Shown here in pieces: positions 8,671 through 17,523 of a stretch of 64,000 nucleotides of DNA. The notes beneath the pieces are model-generated. The model ran no database searches, had not been told where the DNA came from, and saw nothing but the letters and a program-made list of their open reading frames with translations. A program made the translations under genes and the position numbers. How positions within the stretch are numbered: the stretch's first letter is position 1; every line of letters starts with the position of its first letter. Origin of the DNA: Edaphosphingomonas laterariae (GTDB taxonomy: Bacteria; Pseudomonadota; Alphaproteobacteria; Sphingomonadales; Sphingomonadaceae); contig NZ_FZOS01000005.1 of the NCBI RefSeq assembly GCF_900188165.1, positions 62,001 to 126,000 of the forward strand, given 5' to 3'.

Positions 8671-9533
8671 TCGAACGCATCAGCTTTCGCGGGCATGACG
8701 GCATCAGCCTGGCCGCGGATATTCGTGGCCCGGCGGATGGCGCGCCGGTGCTGCTGCTGCACGGTGGCGGCCAGACGCGCGGTGCCTGGGGCGCGACGGC
8801 GGATGCGCTGGCCCGCAAGGGCTTTCGCGTCACCACCATGGATCTGCGCGGCCATGGCGAAAGCGAATGGTCGCCCGATGGCATCTATATGCTCGATCGC
8901 TTCGCGGACGATCTGCGCGGCGTGATCGCCGAGATTGGCGAGGATCCGGTGCTGGTCGGCGCGTCGCTGGGCGGGCTCACCTCGATGCTCGCCTGCGGGG
9001 AAGGGCCCAAGGCGCCGCTCGCCGCCCTCGTGCTGGTCGATATCGTCCCGCGCATCGAACGCGGTGGCGGCGATCATGTCGTGGGCTTCATGCGCGGCAC
9101 CAAAGATGGGTTCGACAGCCTGGAGGACGCGGCCGAGGCGATCGCCGGCTATCTGCCGCACCGGCCGCGTCCCAAGTCGCTCGGCGGTCTCGCCAAGAAT
9201 CTGCGGCAGGGCGAAGACGGGCGCTATTATTGGCGCTGGGATCCCGAATTCGTGCGCCCGCGCGAAAACTGGAACCCCGACGAAACCAGCCGCCGGCTGG
9301 GCGCCGCCGCGCAGGCGATCGACGCGCCGATCCTGATGGTGCGCGGCACCAAGAGCGAGATCGTTTCGGACGAGGCGCTGCGCCATTTCCGCGAACTGCT
9401 GCCGCAGGCCGAAGTCGCCGAGATTCCCGAAGCCCGGCACATGGTGGCGGGCGACGATAATGACGCTTTTCTGGGTGCAATCACGGATTTCGTAGCCCGT
9501 CATGCGGGCCGGGGAGAAAAAGCCGATGGGTGA
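8667..9533 (+). CDS. Alpha/beta hydrolase
   Basis: About 288 residues. Oxyanion-hole HGGG at 32-35, nucleophile elbow GASLGG with Ser100, strand-6 acid region, and a C-terminal catalytic His in EARHM. It resembles esterases and C-C hydrolases of catabolic pathways. The ATG overlaps the coq4-like stop as ATGA; a GTG six bases upstream (8661) has better spacing from GGAGG and is an alternative start. Within this operon it could hydrolyse an ester or thioester of the substrate or an intermediate. Exact substrate unknown. Confidence 0.85.
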   Translation: MIERISFRGHDGISLAADIRGPADGAPVLLLHGGGQTRGAWGATADALARKGFRVTTMDLRGHGESEWSPDGIYMLDRFADDLRGVIAEIGEDPVLVGASLGGLTSMLACGEGPKAPLAALVLVDIVPRIERGGGDHVVGFMRGTKDGFDSLEDAAEAIAGYLPHRPRPKSLGGLAKNLRQGEDGRYYWRWDPEFVRPRENWNPDETSRRLGAAAQAIDAPILMVRGTKSEIVSDEALRHFRELLPQAEVAEIPEARHMVAGDDNDAFLGAITDFVARHAGRGEKADG

Positions 9534-11343
9534 ATGGGTGCTTCCCAGCCGCGAGGAAACGATGGCGCGGTTGATGCGGGGTTATTCGCGTGTCGCGGGC
9601 TTCGCGCGCGATCAGGATTATACCGTGGCCGACCGGCTGGAGGAGCGCGCGGCCGACCATGCCGACACGCCCTTCATCCTGTTCGAGGATGAACGGCTGA
9701 CCTTTGCTGAGGCCAATGCCCGCGCCAACCGTGTCGCCAATGCCGCGCGGGCGGCGGGGCTGCAGAAGGGCGATGTCGTCGCCCTGATGATGTACAACCG
9801 GCCCGATTTCGTGGTGACTTGGCTGGGCCTGTCGAAGATCGGCGTGGTGACCGCGCTGATCAACACGTCGGCCACCGGCACCGTGCTCGCCCATGCGATG
9901 AAGCAGGTCGGCGCGCGGGCGCTGATCGTCGATGCCGAACTGGGCGGCCCGGTGGCCGAACTGGCCGATGCCGACGTGCCGGAACTGCTGTGGGAACAGG
10001 CGGAAGCCGGCCGGCCGCTGTTCGGGCTGAAGCGGGCACGCGATTTCAATGCCGAAATGGCCGCCGCCAGCGACGCCAATCCCGATCGCTCGCTCCGCGC
10101 CGGGGTGGTGATGGGCGAGCCGCTCTATCTGATCTTCACCAGCGGCACGACCGGCCTGCCCAAGGCCGCGAAGATGAGCCACATGCGTTTCCTGAACGCG
10201 GGTGAGATGATGGGCGGGCTGATGGAATTCGGCCCCGACGACGTGTTCTATTGCGTGCTGCCGCTCTATCATGGCGCCGGCGGCATGGTGGTGCCGTCCA
10301 CATCGCTCGCTTTCGGCGTGCCGTTCGTGCTGCGGCGCAAATTTTCGACCAGCGGTTTCTGGCCGGATGTGCGCCGTCACAAGATCACGTCCTTTTACTA
10401 TATCGGCGAGATCTGCCGCTATCTGCTGAACGCGCCTGAACGCCCCGACGATGCCGACAACAGCCTGCGCGTGATGACGGGTGCAGGCATGAAGGCCGAG
10501 CTTTGGGAAGCCTTCCAGAAGCGTTTCGACGTGGGCTGGGTGTTCGAGGGGTTGGGCTCGACCGAGGCCAATTACGGCATCACCAATGTCGACAACAAGG
10601 CGGGCTCGGTCGGCCGCGTGCCATATCCCGCGCACACCAACATGAAGTTCGTGCGCTATGACGTCGAAAGCGACGATCATGTTCGCGACGCCGATGGCCG
10701 GCTGGTCGAGGCGCAGGTGGGCGAAGTCGCGGAACTGATCGCCGAGGTGCTCGGTGGCACCGGCGTCGGCGGCTATTTCGAAGGCTATACGTCGGCCGAC
10801 GCGACCGAGCAGAAGCTGCTGCGCGACGTGTTCAAGCCGGGCGACATCTGGTTCCGTTCGGGCGATCTGATCCGCTTTGACGAGGAGGATTATTTCTACT
10901 TCGTCGATCGCATCGGCAACACCTTCCGCTGGAAGAGCGAGAATGTGTCGACCGAGGAAGTGGCCGCCGTGCTCGGTGGTTTTCCGGGGCCGGACATCGT
11001 GAACGTCTATGGCGTGAAGGTGCCGGGCACCGAAGGCCGGGCCGGGATGGTGGCGCTTACCTATGCCGATCCTTCCGCGTTCGACCCCGAAGCCTTTTAT
11101 CGCTTCGCGGCCGACAAGCTGGCCCATTATGCCGTGCCGCTGTTCGTGCGGCTGGCCGCCCAGGCGGACATGACCACCACGTTCAAGCTGCGCAAGGTGG
11201 AACTGCAGCGCGAAGGCTATGCGCCCGATCGCGTTCATGGCGATCCGCTGTTCGTCGTCGATCCGCAGGCCGGTCGTTATGTGCCGCTGACGCCCGAGGC
11301 GCTGGCACGGCAGGGCCTTGCCCCCTTTAATTCGGAGAGTTGA
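9526..11343 (+). CDS. Long-chain or very-long-chain acyl-CoA synthetase (FATP-like)
   Basis: 605 residues from the ATG at 9526, which follows GGGGAGAAA at good spacing; an earlier in-frame ATG at 9502 lies deep inside the hydrolase gene. The AMP-binding motif TSGTTGLPK is at 205-213, and SGDLIRFDEED with DRIGNTFRWKSENVS near 440-465 is the pattern of the FATP/SLC27-like acyl-CoA synthetases, which activate long-chain, bile or steroid acids. It overlaps the hydrolase by 8 bases and is followed one base later by an acyl-CoA dehydrogenase. Likely role: forming the CoA thioester that enters the pathway. Confidence 0.87.
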   Translation: MGEWVLPSREETMARLMRGYSRVAGFARDQDYTVADRLEERAADHADTPFILFEDERLTFAEANARANRVANAARAAGLQKGDVVALMMYNRPDFVVTWLGLSKIGVVTALINTSATGTVLAHAMKQVGARALIVDAELGGPVAELADADVPELLWEQAEAGRPLFGLKRARDFNAEMAAASDANPDRSLRAGVVMGEPLYLIFTSGTTGLPKAAKMSHMRFLNAGEMMGGLMEFGPDDVFYCVLPLYHGAGGMVVPSTSLAFGVPFVLRRKFSTSGFWPDVRRHKITSFYYIGEICRYLLNAPERPDDADNSLRVMTGAGMKAELWEAFQKRFDVGWVFEGLGSTEANYGITNVDNKAGSVGRVPYPAHTNMKFVRYDVESDDHVRDADGRLVEAQVGEVAELIAEVLGGTGVGGYFEGYTSADATEQKLLRDVFKPGDIWFRSGDLIRFDEEDYFYFVDRIGNTFRWKSENVSTEEVAAVLGGFPGPDIVNVYGVKVPGTEGRAGMVALTYADPSAFDPEAFYRFAADKLAHYAVPLFVRLAAQADMTTTFKLRKVELQREGYAPDRVHGDPLFVVDPQAGRYVPLTPEALARQGLAPFNSES

Positions 11344-11344
11344 G

Positions 11345-12517
11345 ATGCGCGTCGAACCGAGCGCGGAACAGAAGGCGCTGCGCGCCGAGTTTCGTGCCTA
11401 TCTGAACGGGATCATGACGGACGAGGTTCGCGCCGCGACGCAAGGGGCGGAAAGCGGCACGGTCTATCGCGACGTCATCCGCCAGATGGGCCGTGATGGC
11501 TGGCTTACGCCGGGCTGGCCGGTCGAATATGGCGGCAAGGGCCTCGATCCTTCGATGCAGAAGATCCTGCTCGAAGAACTGGTGCTGGCCGAAGCGCCGT
11601 TTCCCTTCGTCACCGTCAACACCGTCGGCCCCGCGCTGATGCGGCTCGGCACCGAGGAGCAGAAGCGCGAGATCCTGCCCCGCATCGCCACCGGCGATCT
11701 GATCTTCGCGATCGGCTATACCGAACCCAATGCCGGGTCTGACCTCGCCTCGCTGAGGACGCGGGCGGTGCGCGATGGCGATGATTTCGTCATCAACGGG
11801 CAGAAGGTGTTCACCAGCGGCGCCGAGGGCGCGGACTATGTGTTCCTCGCCGCCCGCACCGATCCGGATGCGCCCAAGCATAAGGGCATCACCATCTTCA
11901 TGATGGATGCGCGGACGCCGGGCTTTTCGGTGACGCCGATCTGGACGGTGGGCAGCGTGCGCACCAACGTCACTTATTATGAAGATGTCCGCGTGCCGGC
12001 GTCGATGATCATCGGCCAGGAAAATGGCGGCTGGCGCCTGATCGCCGAGCAATTGAACCATGAACGGATCGGCCTCGCCGCGCTCACTTATGGCGCGAAC
12101 GGCTGCTTCGACGATGTGGTGGAATGGGCGCGCGGCATCGACGCGGCCGATGGCGGGAAGCTGATCGATCAGGGTTGGGTGCAGCTCGCGCTCGGCGAAT
12201 GCTACGCCTTGCTCCGCGCCATCGGGCTGATGGGCGATCGCGTGGGCTGGGAAGTGTCGCAAGGGGTGACGCGGCCCGAATTGGCGAGCGGCCTCAAGGT
12301 GTTCGGCACCGAAGGCATGATCCGCGCGATCCGCCTGCTGCTCGACGTGATGGGCGCCGCCGGGCTGGTGCGCGATGGATCGCCCGGCGCGCAACTGCGC
12401 GGCCGTATCGAGCGCGAATATCGCAAATGCCAGATCAATACGTTCGGCGGCGGCTCGGCCGAGGTGCTGCGCGACATGGTAGCGCAGGTTGGCCTGAAGA
12501 TGCCGCGCGCAAGGTGA
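11345..12517 (+). CDS. Acyl-CoA dehydrogenase, first of a pair (ChsE-like)
   Basis: 390 residues, FAD-dependent acyl-CoA dehydrogenase. Visible signatures are GYTEPNAGSDLASLRTRA (mid-domain), the FINGQKVFTSGA-like strand and the C-terminal GGGSAEVLRD. GGAGAG lies before the ATG. It is paired with a second, diverged dehydrogenase three kilobases downstream with a MaoC-DUF35 gene between them, as in the actinobacterial chsE1-chsE2 heteromeric enzymes that introduce the double bond in steroid propionyl side chains. I infer a heterotetramer with the second subunit. Confidence 0.85.
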   Translation: MRVEPSAEQKALRAEFRAYLNGIMTDEVRAATQGAESGTVYRDVIRQMGRDGWLTPGWPVEYGGKGLDPSMQKILLEELVLAEAPFPFVTVNTVGPALMRLGTEEQKREILPRIATGDLIFAIGYTEPNAGSDLASLRTRAVRDGDDFVINGQKVFTSGAEGADYVFLAARTDPDAPKHKGITIFMMDARTPGFSVTPIWTVGSVRTNVTYYEDVRVPASMIIGQENGGWRLIAEQLNHERIGLAALTYGANGCFDDVVEWARGIDAADGGKLIDQGWVQLALGECYALLRAIGLMGDRVGWEVSQGVTRPELASGLKVFGTEGMIRAIRLLLDVMGAAGLVRDGSPGAQLRGRIEREYRKCQINTFGGGSAEVLRDMVAQVGLKMPRAR

Positions 12518-12525
12518 GGATGGAT

Positions 12526-13476
12526 ATGACCGAACAGAGCGATTTGCTGGCCCGCGCCCGGGCCTATATCGGCAGCGAAGCGACCAAGCCGGTCACCGCG
12601 CGCGATCCCGTCAACCAGCCGATGATCCGCCGCTGGGCGGAAGCGATGGGCGACACCAACCCGCTGTGGCACGACGCGGATGCCCGCGCCGCCGCCGGCT
12701 TCAACGGCGCGGTCTCCCCGCCGGCGATGCTGGAAGTGTGGACGATGTCGCCCTACCGGCCCGGCGGCGGCACGTCGGACGAGGGCATGGAAGTGCTCAA
12801 GCTGTTCGACGAGGCCGGCTATTTCGGCGTCGTCGCCACCAATATCGAGCAGGAATATGTCCGCTACCTGCAGGAAGGGGACATCATCCAGTCGCGCGCG
12901 GTGGTCGCCGACGTGTCGGACGAAAAGCGCACGGGCCTCGGCATCGGCCATTTCGTGACGATCGACTATGAATTCACCGACCAGAAGGGTGAGCTTGTCG
13001 GCCGGATGAAGTTCCGCGTGCTCAAGTTCAAGCCGCCGCTCAAGCAGGCCGAAGCCGCGCCGGCGGCGGCCGAGGGCAAGGCGAAGAAATTCCCCCATCC
13101 GCGCCCGGCGATCACGCATGACAACGCCTTCTTCTGGGAAGGGCTGAAGCAGCGCAAATTGCTGATCCAGTCGTTCAACGGCCGGCTGGTCCATCCGCCG
13201 GTGCCGGCTTGCCCCGAAACCGGATCGTTCGAATGGACGACGGTGGAAGCGAGCGGCAAGGGCGTGATCCACAGCTTCGTGGTGATGCACCAGCCGCAGC
13301 TGCCCTGCTTCGAATATCCGCTGCCGGTGGTGCTCGTCGAACTGGCGGAGGGCGTTCGCATCGTCGCCAACATGATCGACGCGAAGCCCGAGGATGTGGC
13401 CGTCGGCAAGGCGGTGACGCTCGATTTCGTCGAGGTCGAGCCCGATTACATCCTCCCCGCCTTCCGGCTGGCCTGA
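12526..13476 (+). CDS. MaoC-like hydratase fused to DUF35 OB-fold domain (ChsH2-like)
   Basis: 316 residues. Residues 1-155 are a hot-dog MaoC-like domain with GDTNPLWHDADAR (the Asp/His hydratase pair). After an Ala-rich linker, residues 185-316 are a DUF35 domain (zinc ribbon plus OB fold). This is the architecture of ChsH2, whose DUF35 domain partners the Ltp2 aldolase in cholesterol degradation. Odd: the ribbon is degenerate; only the Cys of ACPETG remains where the family usually has two CxxC pairs. The start at ATG 12526 sits seven bases after AGGTGAGG; an ATG two codons earlier lies on the ribosome site. Confidence 0.85.
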   Translation: MTEQSDLLARARAYIGSEATKPVTARDPVNQPMIRRWAEAMGDTNPLWHDADARAAAGFNGAVSPPAMLEVWTMSPYRPGGGTSDEGMEVLKLFDEAGYFGVVATNIEQEYVRYLQEGDIIQSRAVVADVSDEKRTGLGIGHFVTIDYEFTDQKGELVGRMKFRVLKFKPPLKQAEAAPAAAEGKAKKFPHPRPAITHDNAFFWEGLKQRKLLIQSFNGRLVHPPVPACPETGSFEWTTVEASGKGVIHSFVVMHQPQLPCFEYPLPVVLVELAEGVRIVANMIDAKPEDVAVGKAVTLDFVEVEPDYILPAFRLA

Positions 13477-13487
13477 GGAGGCGCCCC

Positions 13488-14630
13488 GTGGATTTCGCTC
13501 TTACCGAGGATCAGGCCAGCCTGCGCGATCTCGCCGCGCAGATCCTGTCCGACAACAGCACGGACGACAGCCTTCGCGCCTTCGCCCGCGACGATCGCCC
13601 TTATGATGCGGCGCTCTGGCAGACGCTGGCCGAAGCCGGCCTGCTCGGCCTGGCCGTGCCCGAAGCGCATGGCGGGCTGGGGCTCGGCATGATCGAGCTG
13701 GGCCTGTTGCTGGAAGAACAGGGCCGCACGCTCGCCCCGGTGCCGCTGCACGCGACGCTGGTGGCCGGCGCGCTGCCCATCGCCAGGTTCGGCAGCGCGG
13801 CGCAGCAGGCGATGCTCGCGCGCGTCGTGGCCGGTGAAGCGGTGCTGACCGCGGCGCTGGAGGAAGTGGGCAACCATGATCCCGCGCGGCCGATGCTGCG
13901 TGCCACGCGTTCGGGCAATGGCTGGACGCTGGATGGCGTCAAGACGGCAGTGCCTTATGGCGCGCAGGCCGAACGCATCCTCGTTCCCGCCACCAGCGAT
14001 GAAGGCGTGATCGTGTTCGTCGTCGATCCGCAGGCGGCCGGCGTCGAAATTGCTGCGCAGCAAAGCACCAGCCCCGAACCGCAGGCGGAGATCCGTTTCC
14101 GCGCGGCACAGCTTGCCGGCGACGATGTGCTCGGCACCGTCGGGCAGGGGGGCGAAATCGCCCGCTTCATCGTCGATCATGCCCGCGCCGGGCTGGCCGC
14201 CTTGCAGGTGGGCATTTGCGGCGAGGCGCTGAAGCGCACGGCGGCTTATTCCAGCGAGCGCATCCAGTTCGATAAGCCGCTGGGTTCGATGCAGGGCGTG
14301 CAGCATCGCGTGGCCGACGGCTTTATCGACGTGGAGGCGATGCGCTCCACCGCCTTGCGCGCGGCCTGGCTGCTGGACGAGGGCATCACCTCCCCGGCTG
14401 AGGTGGAAACCGCCAAATATTGGGCGGCGATCGGCGGGCACCGCGTGTCGCATTCCGCCCAGCATCTCCATGGCGGCATCGGCGCGGACACCGATTATCC
14501 GATCCACCGCTTCTTCCTGGCCGCCAAGCAGGTCGAGCTCGCGCTGGGCGGCGCGCAGCCGATGCTGGCCGCCATCGGCCGCGAGATCGCGGCCGGCAAC
14601 ACCGAACCTCTCGCGGGAGCACGCGCATGA
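13488..14630 (+). CDS. Acyl-CoA dehydrogenase, second of the pair
   Basis: 380 residues, starting at GTG seven bases after AGGAGG. It starts DFALTEDQASLRDLA, and the C-terminal HGGIGADTDYPIHRFF is the hallmark of the diverged subunit of heteromeric actinobacterial-type acyl-CoA dehydrogenases, where the usual catalytic Glu of the TxExP segment is not at its normal place. It probably forms a complex with the 390-residue dehydrogenase upstream and supplies part of the FAD or substrate pocket. It overlaps the next gene by 4 bases. Confidence 0.85.
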   Translation: MDFALTEDQASLRDLAAQILSDNSTDDSLRAFARDDRPYDAALWQTLAEAGLLGLAVPEAHGGLGLGMIELGLLLEEQGRTLAPVPLHATLVAGALPIARFGSAAQQAMLARVVAGEAVLTAALEEVGNHDPARPMLRATRSGNGWTLDGVKTAVPYGAQAERILVPATSDEGVIVFVVDPQAAGVEIAAQQSTSPEPQAEIRFRAAQLAGDDVLGTVGQGGEIARFIVDHARAGLAALQVGICGEALKRTAAYSSERIQFDKPLGSMQGVQHRVADGFIDVEAMRSTALRAAWLLDEGITSPAEVETAKYWAAIGGHRVSHSAQHLHGGIGADTDYPIHRFFLAAKQVELALGGAQPMLAAIGREIAAGNTEPLAGARA

Positions 14631-15040
14631 CCTTCGACGACATTCAGGTGGGGCAGGCGCTGCCCGAACTCGTGATCCCGATCACCGCGTCGGCTATCGT
14701 GGCGGGCGCCATCGCCACCAATGATTTCGAAAATGTCCACCATGACAAGGCGGCCGCGCAGGCCACCGGCGTGCCGGATATCTTCATGAACATCCTGACC
14801 ACCAACGGCTTCGTCCAGCGTTTCGTGACCGACTGGGCCGGGCAGGATGCACGCATCGCCAAGATCGCGATCCGGCTGGGCGCGCCCAATTTCGTCGGCG
14901 ACGAGATGAAGATGAACGGCGAAGTCGTGGCGCTCGACGCCGCCGCGCGCACCGCCGATATCAAGGTTTCCGGCCGCAACGGCATTGGCGAGCATGTGAC
15001 GTCCACCGTCACCATCGGTTTTGCGGAAGGAGCGCGTTGA
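14627..15040 (+). CDS. Small MaoC-like acyl dehydratase (ChsH1-like)
   Basis: 137 residues, single hot-dog domain. The segment TNDFENVHHDKAAAQATG holds the Asp and His expected in R-type enoyl-CoA hydratases. It starts at the ATG that overlaps the preceding stop (ATGA). In igr-type operons a small MaoC protein of this size pairs with the MaoC half of ChsH2 to hydrate the enoyl-CoA side chain. The neighbouring fusion protein and aldolase support the same role here. Confidence 0.83.
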   Translation: MTFDDIQVGQALPELVIPITASAIVAGAIATNDFENVHHDKAAAQATGVPDIFMNILTTNGFVQRFVTDWAGQDARIAKIAIRLGAPNFVGDEMKMNGEVVALDAAARTADIKVSGRNGIGEHVTSTVTIGFAEGAR

Positions 15041-16209
15041 TGGGCACGATCAGCAATCAGGCGGCGATCGTCGGCATCGGCGCGACGGAGTTTTCCAAGA
15101 ATAGCGGCCGTTCCGAACTGCGCCTCGCGGTCGAAGCGACGCTGGAGGCGCTGGCCGATGCCGGCATCGACCCGGCCGAGGTGGACGGGCTTTCGACCTA
15201 CACGATGGACAACAACCCGGAGATCGAGCTTTTCCGCGCGATCGGCGGGCGGGAACTGAAATTCCACAGCCGCATCCATTATGGCGGCGGCGCGGCCTGC
15301 GCGCCGATCATGCACGCGGCGATGGCCGTGGCGACGGGCGTAGCCAAGACGGTGGTCTGCTACCGCGCGATGAACGAACGCTCGCAATATCGCTTCGGCA
15401 CCGGCCACACGCCGCCGCCGGTGCCGACCGCGGAAACCGCACATTACGGCTGGTATGTGCCTTATGGCCTGATTTCGCCCGCTTCGTGGGTAGCGATGCA
15501 GGCGCGGCGCTACATGCACAATTATGGCGCGACGTCGGAAGATTTCGGCCGCGTCTCGGTGGCCGCGCGCAAGCATGCCGCGACCAACCCGAAGGCATGG
15601 TTCTATCAGCAGCCGATCACGCTGGAGGAGCATCAGGCGAGCCGCTGGATCGTCGAGCCGCTTCACCTGCTCGATTGCTGCCAGGAATCGGATGGCGCGG
15701 TGGCGATCGTCGTCACCTCGGTCGAACGCGCCAAGTCGCTCAAGCAGCCGCCGGCGATCATCCGCGCGGCAGCGCAAGGCGCGGGTGACGATTCGCAGAT
15801 GATGACCAGCTATTACCGGCAGGACATCAGCCGCATTTCGGAAATGAACATCGTCGCCGAACAGCTCTACGCGCAGGCCGGCATCGGCCCGAACGACGTG
15901 CAGGCGGCGATCCTCTATGATCATTTCACGCCCTTCGTCCTGCCCCAGCTCGAAGCCTTCGGTTTCGCCAAGGAAGGCCAGGCCAAGGATTTCATCCGCG
16001 AAGGCAATATCGAAATGGGCGGGCGCCTGCCGATCAACACGCATGGCGGCCAGCTCGGCGAAGCCTATATCCACGGCCTCAACGGCGTGGCGGAAGGCGT
16101 GCGGCTGGTGCGGGGCACCTCGGTCAACCAGGTGGCGGGCGTCAACAATGTGGTCGTCACTGCCGGCACCGGCGTGCCGACCAGCGGCCTGATCCTGTCG
16201 CCGGCATGA
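15040..16209 (+). CDS. Thiolase-like lipid-transfer protein (Ltp2-like aldolase)
   Basis: 389 residues with the thiolase fold. It starts MGTISNQAAIVGIGATEFSK; YRAMNERSQYRFG near residue 110 and NTHGGQLGEAYIHG near 330 are typical of SCP-x/Ltp proteins rather than biosynthetic thiolases, whose GHPxGxxG end is changed here. Ltp2 enzymes catalyse retro-aldol release of propionyl-CoA from steroid side chains together with the DUF35 domain of ChsH2, which is encoded in this operon. The ATG at 15040 overlaps the previous stop by one base; a TTG one codon earlier is less likely. Confidence 0.83.
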   Translation: MGTISNQAAIVGIGATEFSKNSGRSELRLAVEATLEALADAGIDPAEVDGLSTYTMDNNPEIELFRAIGGRELKFHSRIHYGGGAACAPIMHAAMAVATGVAKTVVCYRAMNERSQYRFGTGHTPPPVPTAETAHYGWYVPYGLISPASWVAMQARRYMHNYGATSEDFGRVSVAARKHAATNPKAWFYQQPITLEEHQASRWIVEPLHLLDCCQESDGAVAIVVTSVERAKSLKQPPAIIRAAAQGAGDDSQMMTSYYRQDISRISEMNIVAEQLYAQAGIGPNDVQAAILYDHFTPFVLPQLEAFGFAKEGQAKDFIREGNIEMGGRLPINTHGGQLGEAYIHGLNGVAEGVRLVRGTSVNQVAGVNNVVVTAGTGVPTSGLILSPA

Positions 16210-17405
16210 CGAGCGCCGCCCTCGCCGCGCAGCCGCTGGTCGGCGGGCGCATCGGTGCGGCACTGTCGCTGGCGGTGTTGTTGTGTGGATCGGTCTGCAC
16301 CGGGCTGGTCTTTGTCGCACTGGTGCCGGTGCTGCCGCTGCTGGCGGCGGAATATGGCGGGGGCGATACGGGGGCACTATTCGCCCAGTCGGTGATGACG
16401 ATGCCGGCGATCGGGCTGATCGCCGGGGGCTTCGGATCGGCGCTGATGATCCGCAAATTCGGGGCGACCTTGCTGCTGATGCTCGGCCTTGCCTTGCTCG
16501 GCACCAGCGGCGCGGCGGCCTTCGGCCTGCATCGTGGCGAATTGCTGCTGGCGAGCCGGCTGGTGCTGGGCTTTGCCGCATCGATGGTGACGATTGCCAC
16601 CACGGCGCTGATCTCGGCCCGCTATGAGGATATTACCCGCGCCCGGATGATCGGTATCAAGGGCGCGCTGGGCGCGGTCGGCAGCGTTGCCGGCATCATG
16701 ATCGCCGGCGAACTTGGCGATCTCGGCGGTTGGCGCCTGCCAAACCTGCTCTATCTGTTCGGCTTCGTGCTGCTGGCGCTGGCGCTGGCGACGATCCCGA
16801 TCACCCGGCCGGCGGTGGCCGCGGGTGGCCCGACCGGCAGTGCGATGCAGGCGATCCGCCTGCTTTGGCCGATCTATCTGATGGTGATCGGCTTCGGCGT
16901 CGTGCTGATGATGACGAACACGCAGCTTTCCTTCCTGCTGGCGGAAATCGGCATCACCAAGCCGACCGAGGCATCGCGCATCCTGGTCGTCAGTTCGATC
17001 AGCTCCGCGATCGGGGGCTTCCTGCTCGGTTCGCTGCGCCAGTGGATCGGCATTGCGCGCGTGCTGCCGCTCGCCTTCGCCTGCTGGGGCGTCGGCCTGT
17101 TGCTGCTCGGCTTCTCGCACACCGCCTTGCCCGCGATCATTGGCAGTTTCCTGTGCGGTTTCGCCGGCGGCACCTTCGTGCCGCACATGGTGGCGAGCCT
17201 TGCCGGCAGCGCGCCGGTCGCGCTGCGGGATCGGGCGATCGCGCTGCTCTATTCGGCGATCTTCCTCGGCGATTTCATGAACCCGCTGATCATCCAGCCG
17301 GTGAGCGAGGCCCTGACCCGCCATGGCGCCTTCAAGCTCGTCGGCGGCATCTGCATTCTCGCCGCCGTCATCGCCTTTGCCCGGGTGATGCGGCGGCCGG
17401 CCTGA
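16206..17405 (+). CDS. MFS transporter
   Basis: 399 residues, almost entirely hydrophobic, with about 12 predicted membrane segments and no large soluble domain. The first helix pair (LLCGSVCTGLVFVALVPVLP) and the loop with RYEDITRARMIG fit the major facilitator superfamily. It overlaps the thiolase-like gene by 4 bases (ATGA), so it is part of the degradation operon and is likely the inner membrane importer of the substrate, or an exporter of a product. Substrate not readable from sequence. Confidence 0.86.
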   Translation: MTSAALAAQPLVGGRIGAALSLAVLLCGSVCTGLVFVALVPVLPLLAAEYGGGDTGALFAQSVMTMPAIGLIAGGFGSALMIRKFGATLLLMLGLALLGTSGAAAFGLHRGELLLASRLVLGFAASMVTIATTALISARYEDITRARMIGIKGALGAVGSVAGIMIAGELGDLGGWRLPNLLYLFGFVLLALALATIPITRPAVAAGGPTGSAMQAIRLLWPIYLMVIGFGVVLMMTNTQLSFLLAEIGITKPTEASRILVVSSISSAIGGFLLGSLRQWIGIARVLPLAFACWGVGLLLLGFSHTALPAIIGSFLCGFAGGTFVPHMVASLAGSAPVALRDRAIALLYSAIFLGDFMNPLIIQPVSEALTRHGAFKLVGGICILAAVIAFARVMRRPA

Positions 17406-17523
17406 CGGAACGGCCGACAGATCGGGCCTTTATGTGCCGGCATGGCCACCAAGCGGGGCAGGGGGTGGAGCCATGGCGGCCGGTGCGCGCTAGGCTTCGG
17501 CCAAAGCATTCAGGAGCACGGAA

